Notes: generated by a model from the letters alone, not told the origin. A stretch of DNA of 64,000 nt from Cellulomonas sp. Root930 (GCA_001429255.1 LMJI01000001.1:1343256-1407255), one strand, 5' to 3'; shown: positions 1 through 7,006, counted from the first letter of the stretch. Program-made: numbers and translations.

Positions 1-402
1 TACGGGGTCCTCGAGGTGCCGTCGGACGACGCCGTCCTGCAGCACCTGCTGGAGTCGCACGCCCCCGACATCGCCCGCTTCCACCCGGGGTTCAGCGCCG
101 TCGACCCCGCGCCGTCGGCGTCGTTCGTCGTGGTCCGCGGCGACGAGCTGGTCGGTGCAGTCGTGGTCCGGTCCGCCGGTGACGGGGTCGGGCGCGTGGA
201 CCTCGACTACGTAACGCCGCGGTACCGGGACTTCACGCCCGGGGAGTTCGTGTACCGGGACAGCGGGGTGTTCGCCTCGCACGGGTTCCGACGGCTGGTG
301 GTGGGCGGCTCGCCCGCGACCGAGGCGCGCGCGTACCTGGAGCGTGTCGGGTTCCGGCCCACCGCGGACGGCTGGGAGCGCGAGGTCCCGACTGCTGCGT
401 GA
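1..402 (+). CDS. C-terminal part of a GNAT-like acetyltransferase (cut by window edge)
   Basis: The frame is open from the first base, so the gene begins outside the window; a GTG at 16 is possible but has no convincing ribosome site. The visible ~133 residues include FVVVRGDELVGAVVV, a strand pattern like the central sheet of GNAT acetyltransferases, then RRLVVGGSPATEARAYLERVGF, which resembles the C-terminal GNAT helix and the usual 'ygF..vG' end. I infer an acyl-CoA-dependent N-acetyltransferase or a GNAT domain at the end of a larger protein. The acetyl-CoA P-loop (Q/RxxGxG/A) is not clear, so family membership is tentative. Confidence 0.5.
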   Translation, partial: YGVLEVPSDDAVLQHLLESHAPDIARFHPGFSAVDPAPSASFVVVRGDELVGAVVVRSAGDGVGRVDLDYVTPRYRDFTPGEFVYRDSGVFASHGFRRLVVGGSPATEARAYLERVGFRPTADGWEREVPTAA

Positions 403-455
403 CGGGCCACCCCGCCATGTCGTTGCGCCGGAGATTCCGTACGTCCGCTAGCATG

Positions 456-473
456 AGTTCGGTAGTCCGAACT
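456..473 (+). promoter_or_regulatory. Palindromic operator before the Mn(II)/Nramp transporter
   Basis: Perfect inverted repeat AGTTCGG-tagt-CCGAACT, 15 nt before the mntH start codon and just downstream of a possible -10 (TAGCAT, 449-454), so it would cover the transcription start. In Actinobacteria, Nramp transporters are usually repressed by MntR (DtxR family) or Mur when Mn is sufficient. Assignment to one of these is inference. Confidence 0.6.
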
Positions 474-487
474 TTCCGAGGTGGGCC

Positions 488-1735
488 ATGGTCAGCAGTG
501 CGACGGACGACGCCGTCCAGGTCGGGACGCCACGGCGTCGTCGTGCCCCGCTGCTGCTCGGACCGGCGTTCGTCGCCGCGATCGCGTACGTCGACCCCGG
601 CAACGTCGCCGCCAACCTCACCGCCGGCGCCCGCTACGGCTACCTCCTCCTGTGGGTGCTCGTCGCGGCGAACGCGATGGCCGTGCTGGTCCAGTACCAG
701 TCCGCCAAGCTCGGGCTCGTCACCGGCGAGTCGCTGCCGGGGGTGCTCGGGCAGCGGATGCGGCGCGGGCCGCGCCTGGCGTTCTGGGCGCAGGCCGAGG
801 TGGTCGCGGCGGCCACCGACATCGCCGAGGTGGTCGGCGGCGCGATCGCGTTGAACCTCCTGTTCGGCGTCCCCCTGCCGATCGGTGGGCTGATCGTCGG
901 CGTCGTGTCCATGCTCCTGCTGGCCACGCAGAACCGGTACGGGCAGCGGCGCTTCGAGTACGTGATCGTCGCGCTGCTCGCCGTCATCAGCATCGGGTTC
1001 CTGGCCGGGCTGTTCGTGTCGCCGCCCGACGCGCGCGGCGTCCTGTCCGGCCTGGTCCCGCGGTTCGACGGCACCGACTCGGTCCTGCTCGCCGCCTCGA
1101 TGCTCGGCGCGACGGTCATGCCGCACGCCATCTACGTGCACTCGGCGCTGGTCCGAGACCGCCACGGACGCCACTCCGGGCCCGCGCTCACCCACCTGCT
1201 GCGCTCCACCCGCTGGGACGTCGGCGCCGCGCTGGTGGTCGCCGGCATCGTGAACATCGGACTGCTGCTCCTGGCCGCGTCCGGCCTGCGCGGGGTCCCC
1301 GGCACCGACTCGATCCCCGGCGCCTACGACGCCATCGTCGCCGCGCTGGGCATCGGCATCGGCATCGCGTTCGCCATCGGCCTGCTGGCGTCCGGCCTGG
1401 CCTCCACCTCGGTCGGTGCCTACGCGGGCGCCACGATCATGGAGGGGCTGATCCACCGGCGGATCCCCCTGCTGGTCCGCCGCGTGGTCACCCTGATCCC
1501 CGCGATCGTGCTCCTGGCCGTCGGCGCCGACGCCACCTGGACCCTGGTCCTCTCGCAGGTGGTGCTCAGCTTCGGCATCCCGTTCGCGGTCATCCCCCTG
1601 GTCGCCCTGACCCGCTCCCGCACGGTCATGGGCCCCCACCGCAACGGCCCCTGGCTCCACGCGACCCTGGTGCTGGTGGTGGCGCTGGTGGTGGCCCTGA
1701 ACGTGACCCTCCTGGCCCTCCTGCTACTGGGCTGA
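488..1735 (+). CDS. mntH: Nramp-family divalent metal (Mn2+/Fe2+) transporter
   Basis: This 415-residue inner-membrane protein takes up Mn(II), and probably Fe(II), with protons. The family signature DPGN is present in AIAYVDPGNVAANLTAG (about residues 32-48), the metal-binding part of helix 1. The helix-6 motif is seen as MPHAIYVHSAL. About 11 hydrophobic segments fill the rest and the length is normal for bacterial MntH. The start at 488 has a GAGG ribosome site 7 nt upstream. The gene stands alone behind the palindrome at 456-473, which fits Mn-dependent repression. No scaffold or exporter partner is adjacent. The reverse strand carries long open frames that I regard as GC shadows. Confidence 0.93.
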   Translation: MVSSATDDAVQVGTPRRRRAPLLLGPAFVAAIAYVDPGNVAANLTAGARYGYLLLWVLVAANAMAVLVQYQSAKLGLVTGESLPGVLGQRMRRGPRLAFWAQAEVVAAATDIAEVVGGAIALNLLFGVPLPIGGLIVGVVSMLLLATQNRYGQRRFEYVIVALLAVISIGFLAGLFVSPPDARGVLSGLVPRFDGTDSVLLAASMLGATVMPHAIYVHSALVRDRHGRHSGPALTHLLRSTRWDVGAALVVAGIVNIGLLLLAASGLRGVPGTDSIPGAYDAIVAALGIGIGIAFAIGLLASGLASTSVGAYAGATIMEGLIHRRIPLLVRRVVTLIPAIVLLAVGADATWTLVLSQVVLSFGIPFAVIPLVALTRSRTVMGPHRNGPWLHATLVLVVALVVALNVTLLALLLLG

Positions 1736-1767
1736 CCGCCCCCGCCCCCGCGCCCGCCCCCGCCCCC
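1736..1767. other. C-rich tract with G-quadruplex potential on the minus strand
   Basis: Directly after the mntH stop, runs of three to five C separated by single G residues give at least five G-runs on the minus strand. This is compatible with a G-quadruplex (or an i-motif on the plus strand). It lies between the mntH stop and the 66-bp palindrome at 1786. Function unknown; it may assist termination. Confidence 0.5.
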
Positions 1768-1785
1768 AGCGCCCCGGGCTGCGGC

Positions 1786-1851
1786 GAGTTCGTGAGTTCG
1801 CGTCGAGTTCGTGAGCTGCAACTGCCGAACTCGGCCGAAACTCACGAACTC
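1786..1851. repeat. 66-bp dispersed palindromic repeat, copy 1
   Basis: Outer arms GAGTTCGTGAGTT / AACTCACGAACTC are perfect and inner arms CGAGTTCG / CGAACTCG are perfect. Each arm holds two GAGTTCG units 19 bp apart, so the order is forward, forward, reverse, reverse around a 14-nt loop. The TGA stop of the DUF559 gene (1842-1844) lies inside the right arm. The same 66-bp design recurs at 2877-2942 and 8868-8933. Confidence 0.85.
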
Positions 1852-2807
1852 AGCTCTGGACGTCGTCTCAGCGTGGCGGCCATGCGAGCCGGGATCACGG
1901 GGAGCAGCCGACGGAGGAGCAGTGTGCCGCGGAGGTCCTCCTTCGTCACGCGGAGCGCTCGCCAGCCGGCCTCGACGATCGCATCGTGTCGTCGCTTCTC
2001 TCTCATGAACACTTCTGTGGAGCTGTCGGCGTACTTCGAACGACCGTCGTACTCCAGCAGCAGCTTCCACTCGGGCCAGCCGAGGTCTGCCCAGAACGTA
2101 CCGAGGCGGGTGGGGACGGCAACCTGGGTCATCGGGACGGGCAGGCCGTCTCGAAGGACGATGAAGCGCGTCGCGGACTCGCCAGGTGACTCGGCTCCCT
2201 CGTCCGCGAAGCCGATGACGGCGCGCGCCCGGACGATGCCGCGATCACCTCCACGCGCGGCGAGCAGGTCGGCCAAGCGCGCGGCGTCGAGTCCGCACCG
2301 GAGTGCGGAGTCGGCGATGACCAGTCCCTGCAGGGGAGCGAGGCTGGCCGCGCAGTCGACCACGGTCCGTTCGAGAGTGGTGGCGGGCAGTCCCCGGCGC
2401 ATCGTCAGCTCGTCGTCCGACACCCGTGTGAAGTGCCTGGTCACCGACGGATCGCCTGCTGAGCTTGTCCTGTACTGCTGGATGACGTGCGTGGTGCGAG
2501 GCGAGACCCACTGGTCCAGCCCCCACAGCAGGGCTGCCGACTCGTGGCTGAACCAGTGCGGGACATGGAGCCTCTGATGCAGACCGATGATCCGGCCGAG
2601 AGCCGCGTCCGTACATCGATCCGGCCCTGGTGCGCCGGCGAGATAGACACCTCGGCCGATCCGCTCCCAGTCGCCGGAGCGGTGTCGCTGTCTGACGACG
2701 GCAGGGTCGTTGTTCCTGGCCAGACGCACCTCCGGAACGGTGTGTCTGTCGGGAGTGGCCCGGTCACCGGCACGTCGAGGCATCCCGCGAGACTGGCCGC
2801 ACGGCAC
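1842..2807 (-). CDS. DUF559/AbiEi-like protein (HTH plus Vsr-like endonuclease fold)
   Basis: 321 residues at this start; a later GTG is possible because the first ~25 residues look unstructured. The N-terminal half resembles the AbiEi antitoxin-type winged helix (DWERIGRGVYL; LPATTLERTVVDCAASL), as in proteins annotated 'type IV toxin-antitoxin system AbiEi family antitoxin'. The C-terminal part, from about residue 230, has the DUF559/Vsr-like pattern (WPEWKLLLEYDGRSKY, then EKRRHDAIVEAGWRALRVT), the restriction-endonuclease-like core seen in many actinobacterial orphans. No AbiEii nucleotidyltransferase is adjacent, so a toxin-antitoxin role is not supported. The gene is bracketed by two copies of the 66-bp palindrome and its stop codon is inside one of them. 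Confidence 0.75.
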   Translation of the reverse strand: MPCGQSRGMPRRAGDRATPDRHTVPEVRLARNNDPAVVRQRHRSGDWERIGRGVYLAGAPGPDRCTDAALGRIIGLHQRLHVPHWFSHESAALLWGLDQWVSPRTTHVIQQYRTSSAGDPSVTRHFTRVSDDELTMRRGLPATTLERTVVDCAASLAPLQGLVIADSALRCGLDAARLADLLAARGGDRGIVRARAVIGFADEGAESPGESATRFIVLRDGLPVPMTQVAVPTRLGTFWADLGWPEWKLLLEYDGRSKYADSSTEVFMREKRRHDAIVEAGWRALRVTKEDLRGTLLLRRLLPVIPARMAATLRRRPELSS

Positions 2808-2876
2808 CGCGCCCGACGCTGGGTGCCGCGACCTGTGGACCTACCCACGCGCGGCTGCCGATGTGGGCGGCTCGCC

Positions 2877-2942
2877 GAGTTCGTTGGTTCCAGTCGAGTT
2901 CGGCTGTTGCAGCTCACGAACTCGACTGGAACTCACGAACTC
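2877..2942. repeat. 66-bp dispersed palindromic repeat, copy 2
   Basis: Two 26-bp arms starting GAGTTCGTTGGTTCCAGTCG with only two mismatches, around a 14-nt loop (gctgttgcagctca). It sits 24 bp downstream of the stop of the minus-strand sigma factor gene (2967) and upstream of the DUF559 gene. Same length and unit spacing as the copies at 1786 and 8868. Confidence 0.85.
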
Positions 2943-2966
2943 ACGCGGGGCAACGGTCGCCCGGGG

Positions 2967-4334
2967 TCAGTCGTCCAGGGCTGCCAGGCGGGCCTGCAGG
3001 TGGGTGCGTTCCGTCGGGTTGGTCACCAGCGACAGGGCTGCTCGGTAGGCGTCGGCGGCTGCTGTGCGGTGGCCAGCGCGGGTGAGGAGCTCGGCGCGGA
3101 CGGCGGGGACCCGGTGATGGCGGGGGAGCGCGTCGTCGAGGCCCTCCAGCAGCTGCAGACCTGCCTCCGGGCCCGACGCCTCCGACACCGCCACCGCGCG
3201 GGCCAGCCGGACGACCGGGGAGCCGGTGAGCGCCTCGAGCTGGGCGTAGAGGTCGGCGATGACGGACCAGCGGGTGTCCGCGGACGTCGGGGCGGTCGCA
3301 CGCTCGGCTGCGATGAGGGCCTGGAGGCGGTACTCGGTCGCGAGGCGGGTCTGGTGCCCGGAGGTAGGGGACGCGCGCGGTGCGTCGGCGAGCGGCGACG
3401 CAGGCCCGCCAGCCGCACCACGACCGTCAGGCGCCGAGCGGGCCTCAGAGCCGGTGGCCCCGGTCGAGCCACCACCGGAAGCGGCCAGCAACTCTAGGAG
3501 CGCGACCCCCTCGACGATCTCGTCGCGGTGCCAGCGGGAGCGGTCCTGGTCGGGCAGGAGGACCAGGGCGCCTGCGGGGTCGAGGCGGGTGTCGCGACGG
3601 GAGTGCTGCAGGAGCAGCAGGGCGAGCAGCGAGCGGATCACGGCACGGTCCGGCAGCAGGTCGTCGAGGACGCGGAGCAGCCGGATCGCCTCGTCGCCCA
3701 GATCGACGCGCAGCGGGACCGCGCCCTCGCCGGGGTGGTACCCGGACGTGAAGGCCAGGTAGACGACGGTCGCGACGACGTCCAGGCGCTCGTCCAGCCG
3801 GGCGGCACCGGGCGTCGCGAAGGGGATGCCGGAGGATGCCAGCCGCTTCTTCGCCCGGGTCATCCGGGCGGCCATGGTGGACTCCTGGACGAGCAGGAGC
3901 CGGCCGATCTCGGCGGTGGTGAGGCCGACGACGAACCGCAGGGTCAGGGCGACGCGGTCGTCGGGCGCGATCGCGGGGTGGCAGCAGGCGAAGATCAGCC
4001 GGAGCTGCTCGTCGGCCACGTGGGCGCCGGGGTCGACGGCGGCCGCGGCGGCGGCACGCATCTCGTCGTCGACCACCATCAACGGCTCCTTCCGGCGCTG
4101 CACCGCCTCCGAGCGCAGGCGGTCGAGGACTCGGCGGCGCGCGGCCGTGAGCAGCCACGCGCCGGTGTTCGTCGGGACCCCGTCCTCCGGCCAGTGCCGC
4201 GCGGCCGACTCGAACGCGTCGGAGACGGCGTCCTCGGCCAGGTCGGGGCGCGCGAACTGGCCGATGAGCAGGCCGATCAGCCGGGACCAGTGGTCGCGCC
4301 AGGCGTCGGCGAGGGCGGTGTCGGAAGGAGTCAC
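2967..4334 (-). CDS. ECF42-type RNA polymerase sigma factor with C-terminal TPR-like extension (module 1)
   Basis: The GTG start at 4334 overlaps the stop of the preceding YCII gene as GTGA, giving 455 residues. Sigma region 2 lies near residues 15-85 (LAEDAVSDAFESAARHWP) and region 4 near 130-175 (GLTTAEIGRLLLVQESTMAA). A long helical C-terminal extension follows, ending in SPVVRLARAVAVSEASGPEA and TPR-like repeats. That order is typical of ECF42 factors, which are encoded with DGPF/YCII proteins instead of an anti-sigma factor and are controlled by the extension. Compared with the three other copies in the window, this one has a ~50-residue Gly/Ala/Ser/Pro-rich insertion at about residues 282-330. 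It ends an operon with two upstream YCII genes and would direct polymerase to DGPF promoters. Confidence 0.88.
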   Translation of the reverse strand: MTPSDTALADAWRDHWSRLIGLLIGQFARPDLAEDAVSDAFESAARHWPEDGVPTNTGAWLLTAARRRVLDRLRSEAVQRRKEPLMVVDDEMRAAAAAAVDPGAHVADEQLRLIFACCHPAIAPDDRVALTLRFVVGLTTAEIGRLLLVQESTMAARMTRAKKRLASSGIPFATPGAARLDERLDVVATVVYLAFTSGYHPGEGAVPLRVDLGDEAIRLLRVLDDLLPDRAVIRSLLALLLLQHSRRDTRLDPAGALVLLPDQDRSRWHRDEIVEGVALLELLAASGGGSTGATGSEARSAPDGRGAAGGPASPLADAPRASPTSGHQTRLATEYRLQALIAAERATAPTSADTRWSVIADLYAQLEALTGSPVVRLARAVAVSEASGPEAGLQLLEGLDDALPRHHRVPAVRAELLTRAGHRTAAADAYRAALSLVTNPTERTHLQARLAALDD

Positions 4335-4558
4335 CAAGCGGGTCGCACCTCGAACGTGCCGGTCGGGGGCAGGGTCTCCAGCACCGCGTCGAGGTCCGAC
4401 GCCTCGACCACCTGGATGCCGGTGAGCGCCCACGCCGGTCCCTCGAACGTGCCGTCCCGCACGCCGCGGTCCTGCACCGAGGTCGCCGTGTCCACGGACC
4501 CCAGTGTGATGCCGGAGGGCAGCTCGGCGGAGCCGAACGCGAGGACGACGAACCTCAC
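4331..4558 (-). CDS. Short, degenerate YCII/DGPF-domain protein
   Basis: The GTG start at 4558 overlaps the previous stop as GTGA, and its own stop overlaps the sigma factor start as GTGA, so the three genes are translationally coupled. At 75 residues it is much shorter than the usual 110-140 of this family. Only the C-terminal half of the ferredoxin-like fold is recognisable (GIQVVEASDLDAVLETLPP, TFEVRPAW), and the signature is changed to RDGTFEG. It may be a decayed copy kept for coupling, or a small partner of the 132-residue protein upstream. YCII proteins have no settled activity. Confidence 0.7.
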   Translation of the reverse strand: MRFVVLAFGSAELPSGITLGSVDTATSVQDRGVRDGTFEGPAWALTGIQVVEASDLDAVLETLPPTGTFEVRPAW

Positions 4559-4953
4559 GAGGCCGAGACCGCGTCGACGCCGTCCACGGGGACGCCGTCG
4601 ACGAACCGCACGGTCGGCCTGATCTCGACGGACTCGCCGTTGAGCACCAGCGCGCTGACCGCCTCGGTGAGCGCGTCCAGCGAGGTGCGGGCCACGAGGT
4701 AGAACCCCGCCACCTGCTCGGCCGTCTCGGCGTAGGGGCCGTCGGTGACGACCACCCCGGCGCGGCCGTCGGACCGCAGCGACCGACCCCGGGCGGCCGC
4801 GCCGAGGGCGCGCGTCGTCACGATCTCCCAGCCCTGCTCGGCGCAGTGCTGCTGGAACCCGAGGTGGGCCGCCCACGCGCGCTCGCGCTCCTCGTCGGTC
4901 AGCTGCGCGTCGTGCGCGTCGTCGCGGTGGAGCACCACGGTGAACTCGGCCAT
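4555..4953 (-). CDS. YCII-related DGPF-family protein
   Basis: 132 residues with ATG at 4953 and a good ribosome site (AGGAG). The signature VVTDGPYAETAEQVAGFYLV (DGPY) sits two-thirds along, and the N-terminal strand reads EFTVVLHRDD. YCII/DGPF proteins adopt a dimeric ferredoxin-like fold with a conserved His/Asp pair. Their reaction is unknown, but they are the standard neighbours of ECF42 sigma factors. This is the first gene of a three-gene operon ending in that sigma factor, and it is preceded by the ECF-like promoter at 5004-5030, so expression under the module's own sigma factor is likely (inference). Confidence 0.85.
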   Translation of the reverse strand: MAEFTVVLHRDDAHDAQLTDEERERAWAAHLGFQQHCAEQGWEIVTTRALGAAARGRSLRSDGRAGVVVTDGPYAETAEQVAGFYLVARTSLDALTEAVSALVLNGESVEIRPTVRFVDGVPVDGVDAVSAS

Positions 4954-5003
4954 GTCGTCTCCTAGGAGGTGGGAGGACGCCCGGCGCGTCCCGCTGCCCC
5001 GAT

Positions 5004-5030
5004 GACGCGCGAGCCGCACCGGGATCGACA
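5004..5030 (-). promoter_or_regulatory. Predicted ECF42 promoter, module 1 (site a)
   Basis: On the minus strand TGTCGA (5030-5025), 17-nt spacer, CGTC (5007-5004), about 51 nt before the ATG at 4953. The same elements with the same spacer occur at 5787-5813 and 6937-6963. TGTCGA / CG[AT]C agrees with what I recall of the ECF42 promoter. Confidence 0.7.
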
Positions 5031-5033
5031 CAC

Positions 5034-5384
5034 TCACATCTGGGCGATCTCGCGGACCTCGATCGTGTACTCGGGCAGCAGCATCGCGTGCCGCAGCACG
5101 GCGTCCCGGTCGGGCGCGGTGACCAGGTAGAAGCCGCCGAGCTGTTCGACGGTCTCGGCGAAGGGGCCCTCGGTGATCTCCGCGTCGTCGCCGGACCGCC
5201 GCAGGGTGACGGCCGTGGTCACCGACTGGAGCGCCTCGCTGGCCAGGAACGTCACACCGAAGTCGGCGGCACGGTCGTCGTAGTCGCCGTGCTGCCGGTA
5301 GTACTCGGCCTTGGTCGCCTCGTCGGCCGCGTCCCAGTCGCCCTCGGTGGCGTACATGAGGAGGACGAACGTCTTCGCGCTCAT
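5034..5384 (-). CDS. YCII-related DGPF-family protein
   Basis: 116 residues; ATG at 5384 overlaps the previous stop as ATGA. N-terminus KTFVLLMYATEGDW, signature EITEGPFAETVEQLGGFYLV (EGPF in place of DGPF), C-terminus EYTIEVREI. It is the second gene of a divergent pair of DGPF proteins transcribed from the promoter at 5787-5813. The stop lies 4 nt from the promoter of the next DGPF gene, so the four YCII genes and the sigma factor may form one long unit with an internal promoter. Molecular function unknown; possibly a stress-related enzyme or an adaptor for the sigma factor. Confidence 0.85.
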   Translation of the reverse strand: MSAKTFVLLMYATEGDWDAADEATKAEYYRQHGDYDDRAADFGVTFLASEALQSVTTAVTLRRSGDDAEITEGPFAETVEQLGGFYLVTAPDRDAVLRHAMLLPEYTIEVREIAQM

Positions 5385-5743
5385 GCGTCGTGCACCACGA
5401 CGGGACGCAGCTCGGCTCCGCCGCCGTCGGTGAGAAGCAGCTCGCCGGTCAGCCGGGCGAGGCCCTGCACGTCGTCGGTCTCGATGACGTAGTAGCCGCC
5501 GAGGTGCTCGGCCAGCTCCACGTACGGGCCGTCGGTGATGGCCAGGGTGTCGCCGTCGGCGCGCACCGTGACAGCGTTCTTGGAGAAGCCCAGCTCCTCG
5601 CCGCCGAGGATCTTGTAGCCGCGCTCGTCGCACGCGTCGGAGTACGCCTGGTGCTCGTTCATGATGCGCTCTTGGGTCTCGGGCGACGCGCCTTCCCAGA
5701 AGTCCTCGTCGCCCCAGAGCAGCACGATCCACCGGTTGGTCAT
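5381..5743 (-). CDS. YCII-related DGPF-family protein
   Basis: 120 residues; ATG at 5743 with ribosome site GGGAG. Reads NRWIVLLWGDEDFWEG, then AITDGPYVELAEHLGGYYVI (DGPY signature). It is the leading gene of the DGPF/sigma block and lies back-to-back with the leaderless ArsR gene at 5854; the two divergent promoters are only a few bases apart. The close likeness to the DGPF protein at 6541-6906 (both open with an 'IV-LYGD/LWGDE' strand and an internal H/E-rich helix) suggests local duplication with the ArsR-VOC operon caught between the copies. Confidence 0.87.
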   Translation of the reverse strand: MTNRWIVLLWGDEDFWEGASPETQERIMNEHQAYSDACDERGYKILGGEELGFSKNAVTVRADGDTLAITDGPYVELAEHLGGYYVIETDDVQGLARLTGELLLTDGGGAELRPVVVHDA

Positions 5744-5786
5744 GTCGTCATCTCCCTCATGCGTCCACTGTGCCGGTCGCGGTGAT

Positions 5787-5813
5787 GACGCGCGAGGGTT
5801 CCGGAAATCGACA
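5787..5813 (-). promoter_or_regulatory. Predicted ECF42 promoter, module 1 (site b)
   Basis: Minus-strand TGTCGA (5813-5808), 17-nt spacer, CGTC (5790-5787), 44 nt before the ATG at 5743. Its upstream end touches the ArsR promoter/operator that begins at 5816, so the two outward promoters are packed together. Confidence 0.72.
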
Positions 5814-5815
5814 GG

Positions 5816-5850
5816 TCTTGACAGGCAAGTCGATGCTTGCCTATACAAGA
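5816..5850 (+). promoter_or_regulatory. ArsR promoter with embedded operator (leaderless transcript)
   Basis: TTGACA (5818-5823), 18-nt spacer, TATACA (5842-5847), which places the start of transcription at about the GTG at 5854. Between and over these boxes is an inverted repeat TCTTG-ac-AGGCAAG-tcgatg-CTTGCCT-ata-CAAGA with both arm segments perfect. A dimeric ArsR-family protein bound here would block polymerase, so autorepression is likely. Confidence 0.75.
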
Positions 5851-5853
5851 GGG

Positions 5854-6144
5854 GTGGCAGCCGACATCTACAAGGCCCTTGCCGACGCCACGCGCCGCGC
5901 GATCCTCGACGAGCTCCAGGACCGTGACGGGCAGTCGCTGTTCGAGCTGTGCACCCGGCTGACCATGCGGCACGGGCTCGGGTCCACGCGGCAGGCCGTC
6001 TCGCAGCACCTCGACGTGCTGCAGGAGGCCGGGCTCGTCACGGTCCGCCGCGAGGGCCGCTACAAGTTCCACCACCTCGACACCCGACCCCTGCGCGAGA
6101 TCACCGCGCGCTGGCCCGCCCCCGACCCAGGAGAGTCCTCATGA
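5854..6144 (+). CDS. ArsR-family winged-helix repressor, probably leaderless
   Basis: 96 residues from GTG 5854; an in-frame ATG at 5833 lies inside the operator and upstream of the predicted transcription start, so GTG is preferred. The fold reads DIYKALADATRRAILDELQD, then STRQAVSQHLDVLQEAGLVT (recognition helix) and RREGRYKFHHLDTRPL (wing). There are no Cys pairs or His-rich sites, so it is not an obvious metal sensor; this type commonly controls SRPBCC/VOC genes. The ATGA overlap with the VOC gene shows one operon, and the palindrome at 5816-5850 is the likely target. Confidence 0.88.
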   Translation: MAADIYKALADATRRAILDELQDRDGQSLFELCTRLTMRHGLGSTRQAVSQHLDVLQEAGLVTVRREGRYKFHHLDTRPLREITARWPAPDPGESS

Positions 6145-6539
6145 TCCGCCTCACCGTGACCAGCGTGTTCGTCGACGACCAGAGCAAGGCACTGGACTTC
6201 TACACCGGCGTGCTCGGCTTCGTGCCGAAGAACGACATCCCGCTCGGCGGCGACGACCGCTGGTTGACGGTCGTGTCGCCGGCGGCCCCGGACGGTGTGG
6301 AGCTCCTCCTCGAACCCAGCAGCCACCCCGCGGTCGGCCCGTACAAGGCGGCGCTGGTCGAGGACGGGATCCCGGCCGCGTCGTTCGGGGTCGACGACCT
6401 CGCCGCCGAGTACGAGCGGCTCACCGCGCTCGGCGTGCGGTTCGTGCAGCCGCCGACGGACATGGGCCCGGTGATCGTCGCGACGCTCGACGACACCTGC
6501 GGGAACCTGATCCAGCTCGCGCAGACGACGGCCGGCTGA
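6141..6539 (+). CDS. VOC-family (glyoxalase/bleomycin resistance) protein
   Basis: 132 residues; ATG 6141 overlaps the arsR stop (ATGA). It shows paired beta-alpha-beta-beta-beta modules: TVTSVFVDDQSKALDFYTGV and GVDDLAAEYERLTALGVRFV, ending TLDDTCGNLIQLAQ. VOC proteins bind a divalent metal through His/Glu residues and act as glyoxalases, dioxygenases or drug-binding proteins. The usual C-terminal metal Glu is replaced by Gln (NLIQL), which argues for a binding rather than a catalytic role. It is convergent with the DGPF gene at 6541, one base between the stops. Confidence 0.85.
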   Translation: MIRLTVTSVFVDDQSKALDFYTGVLGFVPKNDIPLGGDDRWLTVVSPAAPDGVELLLEPSSHPAVGPYKAALVEDGIPAASFGVDDLAAEYERLTALGVRFVQPPTDMGPVIVATLDDTCGNLIQLAQTTAG

Positions 6540-6540
6540 G

Positions 6541-6906
6541 TCAGAACCCGTCCGGGGGAGCGATCGACTCGCGGATCTCGGCGACCTCGCCCGTCCCCCT
6601 GACGAGCTCGCCGACGAGCGCGGCCAGGCCCTCGACGTCGTCCGTCGCGATCCGGTAGAGGCCCGCGAGAACCTCGGTCGGCTCGGCGAACGGCCCGTCG
6701 GTCACGGACACCCTGCCGTCCCTCAGTCGGACGACGCGCGACACGGAGTGATGGAGCTCGGCGCTGTCGCGGATCTCGTGCCCGGCCTCCGCGCAGGCCT
6801 TCCCGAAGGTCTCGTGCACCCGGTACCCCGGCACGCGGTCGGGTGCGTCGTCGCCGTGCCAGACCGTCTGGTCGCCGTACAGCGCCACGATGTACTCGGT
6901 GGTCAT
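6541..6906 (-). CDS. YCII-related DGPF-family protein, separate from a sigma factor gene
   Basis: 121 residues, ATG at 6906. Reads TTEYIVALYGDQTVWHGDD, then VSVTDGPFAEPTEVLAGLYR (true DGPF). It has no adjacent sigma factor but carries the same promoter elements (6937-6963) as the DGPF genes of module 1, 1-2 kb away, so it probably belongs to that regulon. It is convergent with the VOC gene and divergent from the padR gene. Confidence 0.85.
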   Translation of the reverse strand: MTTEYIVALYGDQTVWHGDDAPDRVPGYRVHETFGKACAEAGHEIRDSAELHHSVSRVVRLRDGRVSVTDGPFAEPTEVLAGLYRIATDDVEGLAALVGELVRGTGEVAEIRESIAPPDGF

Positions 6907-6936
6907 GGTCGTCCTCTCGTCGTCGGTCGCACGCAT

Positions 6937-6963
6937 GACGCGCGCCGGCGGGTGCGATCGACA
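6937..6963 (-). promoter_or_regulatory. Predicted ECF42 promoter, module 1 (site c)
   Basis: Minus-strand TGTCGA (6963-6958), 17-nt spacer, CGTC (6940-6937), 31 nt before the ATG at 6906. Identical core elements to the sites at 5004 and 5787, and ATGACGCGCG is shared by at least two of the three -10 regions. Confidence 0.72.
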
Positions 6964-7006
6964 GAGTCCCACGGAGGCTCGGGGGCCGATGTATCGCTAG
7001 GGGTTG

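Noticed and set aside
233-1660. Long minus-strand reading frame opposite mntH
   Set aside because: Composition is Asp/Arg/Gln/His-rich without any domain. It is the usual mirror of a GC-rich membrane-protein gene.
1786-2942. Composite transposon formed by two repeats
   Set aside because: No transposase, no target duplications seen, and a third copy stands alone at 8868. The elements look like structural repeats.
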